64,000 nt of DNA from Neocallimastix lanati (nom. inval.) (GCA_016946835.1 JACVTC010000039.1:173501-237500); one strand, 5' to 3'; shown: positions 26,656 to 39,034, counted from the first letter of the stretch. Notes: a model not told the origin generated them from the letters alone. Numbers and translations: made by a program.

Positions 26656-29600
26656 ATGAAAATTAGAACAATATTTAAAAAATTCATCCATAGGAAACAC
26701 GATAAAAAACAATCATTAGATAATGCCTCACCAATTTCTTCACCTGATAATTCACCTGAAACTTCACCAATATCATCACCAAATATTACAACACCTACAT
26801 CTATATATACTATTCAAACAATAGATTGTCCTACGTCAAAAAAAGATCAAAATAATTTTATATATAGTTACAGTAATTTTAATCAATATAACACAAATGC
26901 AAATACTTCGATTTCTTCATTATCTACTTCTCTTCCTACCTCTTTTCCACCTTTATCTCAAGATATTCAACCAATAAATCGAAAAAATACCATTGATCAA
27001 CTTTCTAATATTAATGAAGAATCGATTAGTAGTTCACAAGTATCTACAATACCATCACCATCTCGAAGAACCCCTGATTATACTTCATTAAAAAGGAATC
27101 ATGAAAATAATCAAACTAAAACATTAATTAATCAAAATAATGAAAAAATATCATTATATCCATATAATTCAAGTAATTCAATTACATCACCTAAAATTTC
27201 ACCCTCTAAAGATAATGGTTCTGATATGGAAAAAGATAGTGATATACATTTATTTAATCAAACTAAAGTTTCAAAACTAGATTTAAAGCAATTAGAAAAA
27301 GAAATAGGAAATAAACAACTTTATGAAAATGATCATAAGAATGCTTCACCACGATACGTGAATAATATTGAAAATAGTCCAAAAGTGACTATAAGCCAAA
27401 AAGATATTGTCACATTTTCCTTTGCTAATCCTTCCAGACAAAAGATTTATGAATCTCCAATGAGTTCACCAGAAAACTCAGCATTAGCATCATCATTATC
27501 TTCACCAAATAGTGGAACAGTATCATCATTATCTTCACCAAATAATGGACCACTATCATCATTATCTTCACCAAATAATGGACCAATATCACCATCGAAA
27601 AAGAAGAATCATAATATATTTTGTTTTCCATTTAAGAAAGATAAAAAGAAGAATAAAGAGTTGAAAACAGTATACCAACATTTTAGTGTTTTGGATACTC
27701 AATCAATACCACACGATGGTTTAATTATGGTTGAAAAACAAGATAATGCTATTCATAATTTATGGGAACAACGTAATTCTGATCTCGCAAAAAAAAATAC
27801 TGAATTAAATAAGAATCTAGATGATAGAAATTCAAATCAATATATGGCACATTCACCAATTTATTCTAAATCTTTATCACAACTTAATTTCGAGAAGAAT
27901 AGAATAACATCTCTTAGTACGCCTGGTTCTTCTCAATCTGTACAAATGGATATTGCAAAAATGCCACTCTTTCTCGAAAATTCTAATAAATACCCTTCAA
28001 GACATGAGAGTTACAACCATGCAAGTGAATTTTCTCGTTCTATAAGTCCAAAATTATCCTATATTAATAATCCATATGGTATTAATTCTTATGGTTCTCC
28101 AACCAATAATAATAAAAATTCTATATCAAATAATTCAAAAAGCATAAAATCAATTAATTCACCTATTTTCCCAAAAATTAATGTAAATTCTTATTCATCT
28201 CCATCAAATTATGCAATTATGAAAGAAAATCATAAACTTAATCTTCATATTAATACCGATATTTCATCTTATTCATCTGATACACAAACAAAGAAATTTA
28301 CTTATAAAACAATAGTTTCTAATGGACAATCTTCACAAAGATCTCTCAGTCCACATTTACCTCATATTAATACATCACCATTACCTCCACTGAGAACTAG
28401 AAAATCACCATCTATTACTCCTGTAAGAATATCATCACCAATTTCGCCAAATTCATTTGTATCTAATGATGATATTATAAAAGAAGCATTATTAAATAAT
28501 GATCATTCCACACAAAGTAAGCAAGAAATTCCATTTTCTGAGCAAGAAACAGTTATTAATGAAGAAATCAAAACTGAAGAAAATAATGATAATGAAATGG
28601 GTGAAAGTCATGATTTATTAAGTACCGTTGGTTCAGAGTGTATTTTACATAAAACTTCGCAATCATCTTTAAATAGTTATGATAGTAGTAATAAAGAAGA
28701 TTCGATAAAAATATCTATCCAGAACTCAGTCAAAAGTTCAACAAAGAGCTCTATTAAGGAATCTATTAAAAATTCTTATAATAGTAGTAATGAGGAAGAT
28801 TCAATAAAGGCATCTATCAAAAACTCAGTCAAAAGTTCAGCTAAGAGCTCTATTAAGGAATCTATTAAAAATTCAACTAAAAGTTCAATTAATGAATCTA
28901 TTAAAGATTTAAATAAAAGTAGTATTAAAGAATCAATTAAAGATTTAAATAAAAGTAGTATTAAAGAATCAATTAAAGATTTAAACAATCTTGATATTAA
29001 TGAAAAATCAACAGAAAACATAGATCCTATTAAGAATTCATTTGAAAGTTTAAAAGAAATAAGCCTTTCTAGTCTTAGTGATAGTAATAGTGTTGATGGA
29101 GTATTAATTAATATTAGTAGTAGTTCAAGTAGTACCAATAATTCTAGCATTTCTAATAATTCTAGTATTTCTAATCATTCTAGTATTTCTAATAATTCTA
29201 GTATTTCTAATAATTCTAATAATTTAACTAAATCAAATAATTCTACTTCCAATGAAACAAATAAAGAAGTATCAATTACAGATAAAAAAGGAAAATCACA
29301 GAAAGAAAAGCTTGTTGAAAAACCACTCAATCAAGAAGAAGCCATAAAATATAATATTTTTAATATGAAACCAATTAAAATTATACAAGAATCAAAACCA
29401 ATAAAAAAAAATGATTTAAATAAATCTACATTTCTTCATCAAAAATCTTCTGATATTTTAAAAAATAAAGGATCAAATTCAATCTTAAAAAATAAAAATT
29501 CATATGGTATTATTAAAAAAAGAAATCATAATTCACATATATATAATGAATTAGCTGCCTTTCCATTTGATTTAAATCATAATCTACAACAAAAATTAAA

Positions 29601-30471
29601 TAAAAAAATGTCAATGGAAAGTAGGAAAAGTAAAGTTAGTTTTTTTGAAGATAAAAATATATTTAATAATATTAATGATCATAAGAAAAAAAGTAGTAAT
29701 TTAAATTTAAAACATTTAAGTTCTTCAAGTAGTTTAGTACCATATATCGTAGAAAAATCATTAAATCAAACTACAATATTAACCGAATCCTCCATTAAAT
29801 TTGATGATTATAATACCACTGAATCTTTTTCAATATTGAAAGGAAATATAAATGATGAAAGTATGAATATCAACATTGATTTTTCAGATAGTGAAATTAT
29901 TAGACATGGTAGTTCAATTGAATTAAACTTTGGTCATGAAATACCTTCGATTTCATCTATTAATATTTCTTACAATTCAGAAATGAATGAAGATCAAGAA
30001 AATATTAATTCCTTTGAGAAGCATCGTATATTAAATAATGAAACTGAATCATCTATTACTTTCTATCATAATGGTAAAACGAATAGTTTTGAAGAGGTTG
30101 TTAATACAAAACCTAATAATCATATCTATCATAAAGAAGATGAAATTAAAGATGAAGATGAGAATGAAATTAAAAATTTCTTTCAAAATCATACGAACAA
30201 TAGAACATCCTTTATCGTTTTCAATAAAGAAGATAGTTTATTAAAAGACGATTCATTATTTGAAAACGAAGTAATACAAAATAATAGTACTAAAACTGTC
30301 ATAATAGAATCTAAATTTAGCAATTCAAGAAATAACAATGAACCATCAAATAATATCAAAAAGAGCCAAATCTATGAAAGTGAAAATTCCAAAAGTTATC
30401 CTTCCTCATCTACCACTAATAACGCTAATAGTAACTATAGTATTTATTTAAATGATTATTATAATATTTAA
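26656..30471 (+). CDS. Large disordered Ser/Asn-rich protein, function unknown
   Basis: A single uninterrupted frame of 1271 codons from ATG (A-rich context) to TAA. The N-terminus is short and very basic (MKIRTIFKKFIHRKHDKK). Pro/Ser-rich low complexity follows, with repeats of SSLSSPNNGP at about residues 275-312. A Lys-rich cluster around 314-332 could be a nuclear or membrane-binding basic patch. Near residues 690-780 there are tandem SIKESIKDLNK-type repeats, and near 815-850 SISNNSS repeats. The C-terminal third is Asn/Glu-rich with scattered hydrophobic positions. No signal peptide, membrane helix or known domain is recognised. Many Ser-Pro and Arg-x-x-Ser sites suggest a phosphorylated scaffold, which is inference only. 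The neighbour downstream is another large disordered gene on the same strand. Confidence 0.85.
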   Translation: MKIRTIFKKFIHRKHDKKQSLDNASPISSPDNSPETSPISSPNITTPTSIYTIQTIDCPTSKKDQNNFIYSYSNFNQYNTNANTSISSLSTSLPTSFPPLSQDIQPINRKNTIDQLSNINEESISSSQVSTIPSPSRRTPDYTSLKRNHENNQTKTLINQNNEKISLYPYNSSNSITSPKISPSKDNGSDMEKDSDIHLFNQTKVSKLDLKQLEKEIGNKQLYENDHKNASPRYVNNIENSPKVTISQKDIVTFSFANPSRQKIYESPMSSPENSALASSLSSPNSGTVSSLSSPNNGPLSSLSSPNNGPISPSKKKNHNIFCFPFKKDKKKNKELKTVYQHFSVLDTQSIPHDGLIMVEKQDNAIHNLWEQRNSDLAKKNTELNKNLDDRNSNQYMAHSPIYSKSLSQLNFEKNRITSLSTPGSSQSVQMDIAKMPLFLENSNKYPSRHESYNHASEFSRSISPKLSYINNPYGINSYGSPTNNNKNSISNNSKSIKSINSPIFPKINVNSYSSPSNYAIMKENHKLNLHINTDISSYSSDTQTKKFTYKTIVSNGQSSQRSLSPHLPHINTSPLPPLRTRKSPSITPVRISSPISPNSFVSNDDIIKEALLNNDHSTQSKQEIPFSEQETVINEEIKTEENNDNEMGESHDLLSTVGSECILHKTSQSSLNSYDSSNKEDSIKISIQNSVKSSTKSSIKESIKNSYNSSNEEDSIKASIKNSVKSSAKSSIKESIKNSTKSSINESIKDLNKSSIKESIKDLNKSSIKESIKDLNNLDINEKSTENIDPIKNSFESLKEISLSSLSDSNSVDGVLINISSSSSSTNNSSISNNSSISNHSSISNNSSISNNSNNLTKSNNSTSNETNKEVSITDKKGKSQKEKLVEKPLNQEEAIKYNIFNMKPIKIIQESKPIKKNDLNKSTFLHQKSSDILKNKGSNSILKNKNSYGIIKKRNHNSHIYNELAAFPFDLNHNLQQKLNKKMSMESRKSKVSFFEDKNIFNNINDHKKKSSNLNLKHLSSSSSLVPYIVEKSLNQTTILTESSIKFDDYNTTESFSILKGNINDESMNINIDFSDSEIIRHGSSIELNFGHEIPSISSINISYNSEMNEDQENINSFEKHRILNNETESSITFYHNGKTNSFEEVVNTKPNNHIYHKEDEIKDEDENEIKNFFQNHTNNRTSFIVFNKEDSLLKDDSLFENEVIQNNSTKTVIIESKFSNSRNNNEPSNNIKKSQIYESENSKSYPSSSTTNNANSNYSIYLNDYYNI

Positions 30472-30981
30472 TTTTATTTATTTATTTAGTTATTTATTTA
30501 TAAAAAGTAATTTAATTTTATTATTATTATTTTTCACTACATATATATTTTATAATACTGAGTTATTATATATAAATTATTACAATAATAATAAATTATC
30601 ATGAAATATTTTTCTCGCATAATTATTATTATATATTTAAATTATTTATTTATTTTATTGGAAAAAAAAAAAAATTAAAAATTATAATTGGGATAAATAC
30701 TTTTTTTATTGAAATATAATTTTATATTTATAAAATATTTATATTCATTAAATTTTTTAAATACCCATAATTTTCTTCTTGTTTAATTATTGATATTAAT
30801 TATTAACTATTTTATATAATTATATACGTATATATGTTATTTTATAAAATTAAATCAAAAATCATTGTAACATTGTTCAATAAAACAACCATCAAAAATT
30901 ATTCAAAATGAATTCTAATAATTTATTATTAAAAATATTTTTTGAACAAATAATTATTTTTGATTTTGTTTTTGATTATGT

Positions 30982-31035
<54 letters not shown>

Positions 31036-31453
31036 TTTGTTTTATTTTATTTTTATTTTTTATTTTTTCGAATTTCGCAAATTAAATCTTCAAAATATAT
31101 AACTTTTTCTAAATAATCAATTCAAATATGAAATATATTAAAATATTTAACAATTATAATTGTAAATGACGATAAACAATAACAATTACAATAAATAAAT
31201 AAATTAAATAATATTAATAATAATAAACAAAATAAAACAAATTAAAAAAAACGAAAATAAAAATATAAAACTAATAAAATAATAAATATCAATAATAAAA
31301 AATTTTATTCAAACAATGTTCATTTATTTATCCCTGTATTTTAATAATATTATGTTAAAAAATGGAATTACATTCATTGAAATTCAATGAAATAAATGAA
31401 TAAAAATAATATTATAAAAATATATTTGTATTTTTATAAAAAAAAAATTATGA
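30472..31453. other. Spacer between the two disordered-protein genes
   Basis: About 980 bp of AT-rich sequence with a TTA run near 30990-31032 and no supported gene. A short frame from ATG 30908 is mostly TTT/TTA repeat. A missing 5' exon of the downstream gene may lie here, but no donor/acceptor pair stands out. Confidence 0.5.
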
Positions 31454-33880
31454 AAATCAGAATCAAAACCAGAATTAAAAACTGAATCAAAAACTGAATC
31501 AAAAACTGAATTAAAATCAGAACCAGAATCAAAGTCGGAACTAGAATCAAAATCAGAATTAGAATTAGAATCTAAAACTGAATTAGAATCTAAATCAGAA
31601 GTAGAATCAAAACCAGAATCAAAACAAGAATCAAAACAAGAATCAAAACAAGAATTAAAACAAGAATCAAAACAAGAATCAAAACAAGAATCAAAACAAG
31701 AATCAAAACAAGAATTAAAACAAGAATCAAAACAAGAATCAAAACAAGAATCAAAACAAGAATCAAAACAAGAATCAAAAACTGAATCAAAAACTGAATC
31801 AAAAACTGAACTAAAATCAGAACCAGAATCAAAGTCGGAATCAGAATCAAAATCAGAATTGGAATTAGAATCTAAAACTGAATTAGAATCTAAATCAGAA
31901 GTAGAATCAAAACCAGAATCAAAGCAAGAATCAAAACCAGAATCAAAACCAGAATCAAAACCAGAACCAAAACCAAAATCAAAACCAGAATCAAAACCAA
32001 AATCAAAATCAAAATCAAAATCAAAATCAAAAACAGAATCAAAAACAAAATCAAAAATTGAATTAAAATCAGAATTAGGATTAGAATTTAAAACTGAATT
32101 AGAAACAAAATTAGAATTAGAACCAAAATTAGAATTAGAACCAAAATTAGAATTAGAACCAAAATTAGAATTAGAACCAAAATTAGAATTAGAATCGAAA
32201 TTAGAATTAGAATCGAAATTAGAATTAGAACCAAAATCAGAATTAGAACCAAAATCAGAATTAGTATCAGTAAATGACAATAAGTCACCTTATATAGTTA
32301 GTGTAGAATCTAGGAAATTCAAAACTTATGAAAAAAAATCATCATACAGTAGCAGTATTTTAAATATAAAAGAAAAGAAATTTAAATATACTGGTGATAT
32401 ATGTGATAGTAAAGAAAGAAAAGATAATCTTAATTTATTAGATTTGGATTTCGAGCTAAATAAAAGTTTAAATTTAATAGAGTTAGATAACATGGAAGAA
32501 AAAGAGAATACTGAAAATAAATTAGAAATTAAGAATACGTCACAATTAAGTTTAAATGAGAGTGAAAAATCAAATCATATAAAATTTAATAATCAAGAAA
32601 TTGAAAAAATATATAATTCAAGGAAAGAAGGTAATGCTTTTAAAAATAACACTATTAATACTAATATAAATTCTTCAAATGAAAGTAACAGTATTAGTTC
32701 TAATGAAGCTATTATTCGAAGATCATCAACTAAACAATCATCAAATAGTGGTAGTTTCTTAATTCGAAGATCATCAACTAAACAATCATCAAATAGTGGT
32801 AGTTTCTTACTTCGAAGATCTTCTACTAAAAGAAGTGTTACAGATTATTCAAAATCTGTACAAGATTGTATACATCAATTAGCACCAGTATTTGAAAATT
32901 TTGATTCACAGTTTACCCCAAGCAAAGAATCAATGAAAAATGATTATTATAATTATAGTAATTTAGAAAAAAGTTTTTCACGAAAAAACAAAAATTCAAC
33001 CTCTGAAATAAGTAAAAATAGTTCGGGATTAATGATTGATACTGATTTTCTGAATTCTAAATCAGAACAGCCCATAACTATAAAATCATCTCAAGAAGCA
33101 AGTAATCGTAAAAAATATGAATTAACACCAGGTGTTACTTCAGCTCCCACGAAAACATTAATAATAAATGAGTCCTTTAAGTTAAATGATGATAAATCAA
33201 AAAATAGTTTAACCTATAATTCTAAAACTTTTGATTTATTAAGATCATCTAATAATAAAGAAAATTCTATTGCTAAAAATAATACTGGAAATCAAAATGT
33301 TACTAATTACGATTATAAAAGTTCCTTAAGATCAAGTACTATTGTAGTAGGACAGTCTCTCACCCACATTGAAAATAGCAAAAGTAGTTTTCTTAAATCC
33401 TTAAGAGAAAGTACAATGGTTGCTAATCAATATTATTCCTCTATTAATAATAATTATAATAATAGTAATAATAATAATAGTGATGATATTATTAATAATA
33501 ATAATAATAATAATAATGAGGAATCTGCATTTAAATTCAAAAAATCAAGTTCAGATATAAAAAGTCCATCTAAAAGAAGAAAGCCAATCTCATTATTGCC
33601 AAGAAATGAATCCTTAAGAATTTTGAAAGAGCAATTTCCAAAGGAAATAATTGGTGAAAATGAAATCTACGCTGCCAAATGTATAGAAATTTCTGGTAAA
33701 AAAAGTATAAAATGTGAACGTATTACATCCAGTGAAAATAATCCAAATCTCAAAAGTAATAAAGCAATCAATAAAGCAGCCACTCCAGTAGCCACTGTTA
33801 TGAATACTAATACTTTAAATACAAACATTGATTCTATTATGATAAATAAAAATTATAATATTAACGATAATGCAATTACA

Positions 33881-33939
<59 letters not shown>

Positions 33940-33942
33940 TAA

Positions 33943-33986
<44 letters not shown>

Positions 33987-34777
33987 TCAATAAAAATGAT
34001 AAATCTTTATTAATCAGTAAAATGAGTGGTATAGAAATGGATAATAATAAAAATAAATGTCAATCTGATCCTCTTTTGGCCTCTAAAATAAATCATGACA
34101 GTAATGATAATAATAGGAAAACAAAATCGGTAGATAATAAACAATTGCAGTATTCAAGTAGATCTTCTTCATTAATTAATCCTACGAGTATACCATCAAC
34201 ACTTTTTTTCAATAAGAAAATTTTGAAAATTAAAAATGAAGGTCTTCCAATAAAAAAAAGGAATTCAGGTAAAAAAAATTCCTTAATAAATTTATCTGAT
34301 CAATCCTCAAGCTCAAATGTAAGTGATATTTACAAAAATACAATATTAAGTAAAGAACAAATACTTGCTAAACAGTCTTGGGAAACAAAAGATAATGAAA
34401 CACTTTCATATAATAGTTCTTCTCGAAGGAATCATCGAACTAGATCAAGATCATTTGATCATGGCTACATGTCCGAATATTATATGGCTGCTTTAACAAA
34501 TTTTATGATAAACAATACTGATAATAATTCAAATACTACAGATTCACATTCAATTAAAAAGACTAATCAAGAAATACTAAAAGAATTAAATAAAAATGGT
34601 TTCATTAAATTTCGTAGAAATAGTGTAGATGATTGTATTGATAAAGATATTACTTCACCTATTTTTGCAAAAATCAATGGATTAACAAATTTAGAATTTA
34701 CTGATCTTTACTTAGATATTGTCCAACGTAATCTATCTCTTGATGAATTATTACAAAGAATAAATCAAATTAATTAA
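31454..34777 (+). CDS. Large Lys/Glu/Ser repeat protein, function unknown (start unresolved)
   Basis: The frame is open from the codon after TGA 31451-31453 to TAA at 34775-34777, 1107 codons. It has no in-frame ATG until 32491 (NMEEKENTEN), although the upstream 340 codons keep a clean ESKxELESK pattern. A 5' exon joined at an acceptor such as AAAATCAG near 31460 is therefore likely. Regions: about 280 residues of charged repeats (PESKQESK, LELEPK); a Ser-rich part with three copies of a RRSSTKQSSNSGSF-like unit (about 32717-32830); an Asn run at 33882-33990; basic RRRKPISLLPRNESLRIL near 33580; and a more normal C-terminus (TNLEFTDLYLDIVQRNLSLDELLQRI) that may fold into helices. No known domain, signal peptide or membrane span. 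It lies downstream of, and in the same orientation as, another disordered gene. Confidence 0.75.
31484..31925 (+). repeat. 300-bp in-frame tandem duplication in the coding region
   Basis: The sequence around 31489-31620 is repeated at exactly +300 bp (31789-31920) with very few differences, for example AAGTCGGAACTAG against AAGTCGGAATCAG. Between them lies a GAATCAAAACAA array. The duplication keeps frame (100 codons), so it lengthens the charged repeat region without breaking it. Confidence 0.9.
33882..33990 (+). repeat. AAT microsatellite encoding poly-Asn
   Basis: A run of AAT codons, broken by a few AAA and ATC codons, encodes the longest Asn tract of the surrounding gene. Confidence 0.9.
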
Positions 34778-35062
34778 AAAAAAAAAAAAAAAGAAAAAAA
34801 AGAAAAAAAATTCAATAGTATTATAAATATGTTTTTTGTTTTATATATATGTGATGTACATCTTAAAAAAAAAGAAAATTGTATAAAATATTATTATTTT
34901 TAATAGTTATTATATTTCTACAATAGTAATAATAATGTAAATAAATAAAGAAATAAATACGTAATAAAATTTATATCTAAATAACTTATACTTTTTTTTT
35001 TTATTTCTGTGATATATATAAAGAAAAAAAAAATTACAAAAAAATTACATTAGTTTAATATA

Positions 35063-35486
35063 AATTTATTTTAAAAAATAACCTTTATATATATTATTAA
35101 TTAAACGCATTTTTGTAACAAAATCTAAATTTTATTATTAAAAAAAATTATATATATATTTATGTAATAATTTTGAAGAAATAATTGAATAAAGTTTTAA
35201 TTTATTTTAAAAAATAACCTTTATATATATATTATTAATTACGCATTTTTGTAACAAAATCTAAATTTTATTATTAAAAAAAATTATATATATATTTATG
35301 TAATAATTTTGAAGAAATAATTGAATAAAGTTTTAATAATTTAATAAGATGAATCATTACTATTAACTATTATAATTATTTTATATTATTTTAAAGAAAT
35401 AATTGATAGGAATTATATTAAGAGTTTTAATAACTTAATAAGATGAATCATTACTATTAACAGTTATAATTATTTTATATTATTTT
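35063..35486. repeat. Two successive tandem duplications
   Basis: First, a unit of about 136 bp (35063-35198 and 35199-35337) containing GCATTTTTGTAACAAAATCT. Second, a unit of about 94 bp (from 35341 and from 35435) containing AATAAGATGAATCATTACTA. Both pairs are nearly identical. Confidence 0.85.
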
Positions 35487-35542
35487 CAAAGTTTATGGAA
35501 TAGAAAGATATAAATTTTTTATTTTTAATTCATACAATAAAC

Positions 35543-35574
<32 letters not shown>

Positions 35575-36387
35575 CTTTAACAATAGTTTATATGTAAGGA
35601 TAATTATACAATATTTTAATTATTTTTTTTTTAAAAATATTATATAATTTTTAACGGATTGAAGTTATTAATAATTAACTGATTTTGAATAAAGAAAGAA
35701 ATAATAAAAATAAAAAAAATAAAGAAATAAATAAAGAGAAGGAGTGTGTGTGTATTTCAAAATTATATCAATAATTACTAATGAAAAAAAAATTATATCT
35801 ACTTAATAATACTACTTCTATTAATAACAGCAGTAATATACATAAATTTTAAAATTTCTTAATTTAAATAAATCCTAGAAAAAAATTATAATATTTTATA
35901 TATTTTTTTTATTATAATTATTATATTTATATTATGTATATATATATATATATATATATTCCTTTTATCTATATAAAAAGATTATTTCAGTATGCACTCT
36001 AAATCTTATAGAAATGACTGTAAATGAAGCGTTATTACTGTAATTAATACAAAAAGAGTATTGAACTAAATAATTAAATATATATATTCAAAATTTTAAT
36101 ATCTTTATAAATATATATATATAAAATAAAAAAATATATATATATATCAAAAATTAAATTATTCTATTAAAATAAACATAAAAATAAAATAAAAAAAATA
36201 GTAGAATAGAATAAATAAAGAAAAAAAAATTATAATAATTAATAATTAATATGTCTATATATATATATTACAGTCATTATATAATAAAAAATTTAATATA
36301 CTACGATTTTAAGTAAAAAAAAAAAAAAAAAAAAAAAAGGTTTTAAAATTTATTAAATTATAAATATATATACTTTTTTTTAAAATA

Positions 36388-36418
<31 letters not shown>

Positions 36419-36435
36419 TATACTTGTTTTTTAAA

Positions 36436-36468
<33 letters not shown>

Positions 36469-36526
36469 TAATCTTTAGATATTTTTTTCTATCTTTACAT
36501 ACATATTATATATTTGTATATATTTG

Positions 36527-36538
36527 TGTCACGTGACA
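36527..36538. promoter_or_regulatory. 12-bp palindrome with CACGTG core
   Basis: TGTCACGTGACA is a perfect palindrome carrying the E-box bound by many fungal bHLH factors. It is conspicuous in AT-only sequence but lies 1.75 kb from the nearest gene, so a role is speculative. Confidence 0.25.
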
Positions 36539-37106
36539 TTTATAGTATATAATCATTAAATCATGATAAACTATGATTCTAATAAATAAACATTAATAAA
36601 AATAAAATATCATAATATAATTATTTTAAAATACTTTTTACTCACCATTTTTTTATTTTTTTATATCTAGTGAATGTAAATAATGAAAAATACATTATTG
36701 CAATATTTAAAAAAAAAATGAAGAATATTTGACTAAAATATATTATTTAATTATTTATATATATATTTTGAAATTTAATATTATTTTTAAAAAAAATTTT
36801 TTTTTCATTAAATAATATATTATAACACTATGAAAAAAAATATTTGATACAAGAGAATTACTATTAATATTTATTTATTTATTTATTCATACATTAAGGA
36901 TATTATTATTTTTTAGAATTTCCTTTTATAATATTTATTTACTTAATTTTCTGTTAATTTCAATATTCAACAAAAGAAAAATTTTTATTATAGTCTAATT
37001 TATATCTTAATATATAAAATTATAAATCATTACTAATACCTTATTAATGTACAAAATAAATAAAATATTTAACTAAATACTAATAATATTATTAATAATT
37101 ATTATT

Positions 37107-37618
37107 ATTGAAACCTTTTTGTAAAAGGATTACACAAAATTATATTTTATCTTTATTTTTGAAAATGATAATTTAAGACAAATTTTTTTTCATTCATCTA
37201 TTTTAAAACTTCTTAAAAATTTTTGAATTGAATTGATATATATATAATTTTGTCAATAAATAATTTTAATCATTAATTTAAAAAAAATAAAATAAAGCAT
37301 AAAACATAATTAGGATAAAATAGTAATATTTTCGTAATAATTCATATTCTAATAAAAATATTTATTAGCATTAATAATTTTATAAATCATTATACTAATT
37401 TTAAATTTATAATTATGTAAATAATGTAAATAAAATTAAATAAAATTATGTGCTTAAACATATCGTTTATATATATATATATATTTTGGTAATTCTTTAA
37501 GTAAAAAAAATACTGTTACACCATGTTAAATATGATATATTAAAAAAGATAAATGGACCTAAAATAAATAATAATAACTAAATTATCATTGAAACCTTTT
37601 AGTTAAAGGATTACACAA
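37107..37618. repeat. Spaced 31-bp direct repeat with hairpin potential
   Basis: ATTGAAACCTTTT, a short spacer, then AAAGGATTACACAA occurs at 37107-37137 and 37588-37618. In each copy CCTTTT and AAAGG can pair. The 480-bp spacing would suit ends of a small element, but the copies are direct, not inverted. Confidence 0.6.
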
Positions 37619-38995
37619 TCACTTAATAAATATATCTTTAACATAAACTTAAATAAAGTTAAGTAAATTAAATATGTTTTAAAGTTTAAAATATGAACTA
37701 AAAATATATATTAATAATTTTTAAATAATATGTTTTAACAATAATTTTATTTATTATATGTTAATTATTTCAAATTGATTTACATAATAAAAACTTTTCT
37801 TAATTAAAATAAATTTAATAAATATATTAGTACAATATATTTATTTATTTATTTATTTATATAATAAAAAAAAAATATATATATATATATATATATTTTA
37901 CTACAATTATTATTATTTTAGTAATATCGAAAGATTTAAATTAATATATATATATATTGTTTTATTATAATTTTTTTTTTTTTTTTTTTTAAATTTTTAC
38001 CTACAAATTATTTAATAAAAAAATTATTAATTATAATAAAATAATGTATACATTTATATATATGAAAAAAATTTTAATAAACTAATTTCTTTAATCAGAA
38101 GTTTAAAAAATTTACTCATATTAAGGTATAAGCATAAATTTTAATAGTAATAGTAAAATCCTCTTTTCTTCTCCATCTATTTTTTTTTTCTCTATATTTA
38201 TTTTATTATTTATAACTAATAAAATTTTGAATAGAAGTATAAAAATTGTTTGATTTAACAAAAATATTATAAAAGTAAATAACTTTTTTATCATTTAAAA
38301 ATAAATAAAGTGTTATATGATTATTATTACTAGAAATTTTTTTATAATATATTGAATATCAAAATTAAAAAAAAATTCACTTCTGATATAATTAAATCAG
38401 TTTTTTTTATTGGTCAATTTATTTATTTATTTATTAATTTATTAATTTATTTATTAATTAATTTATTAATTTATCAATTTATTTATTTATTTATTTATTT
38501 GTTTGTTTATTTATTTATCTATTTATTTATACATTAAAATATTTCATAATCAAAATTTTATTTTCACAAATTTTAAAAAATTATTTATTTATGCTAAAAT
38601 TAATAACTATGGTTTTCATTTCAAAATTATTTCTCAAATAGTAGAGTTATTAATATTTTACTATATTATTAGTATTTATGAAAGTACTTTTTTTTTTATA
38701 CTTTCATTAATCAAACATTTTTAGTTAAAATAATAATTTGTTCTATATTTGATATTATTATATTTTTTTATTTTTATTTATATTATTTTTAAAAATTATA
38801 TAAGAAAATATGAATTATAATTTTGATAAAATTTAATATATATATATTTTTTAATTATTGAAATAATAACAGCTTTTAATTTAGAAAGTTAAAATTATAT
38901 TTTTTTTTTTTTTATATGTAATAAAAAAAATTTTTTTTAATTAATTGTTTATTTATAAAATTATTAATCAATAAAAATAATATTTGGTTTATTTA

Positions 38996-39034
<39 letters not shown>

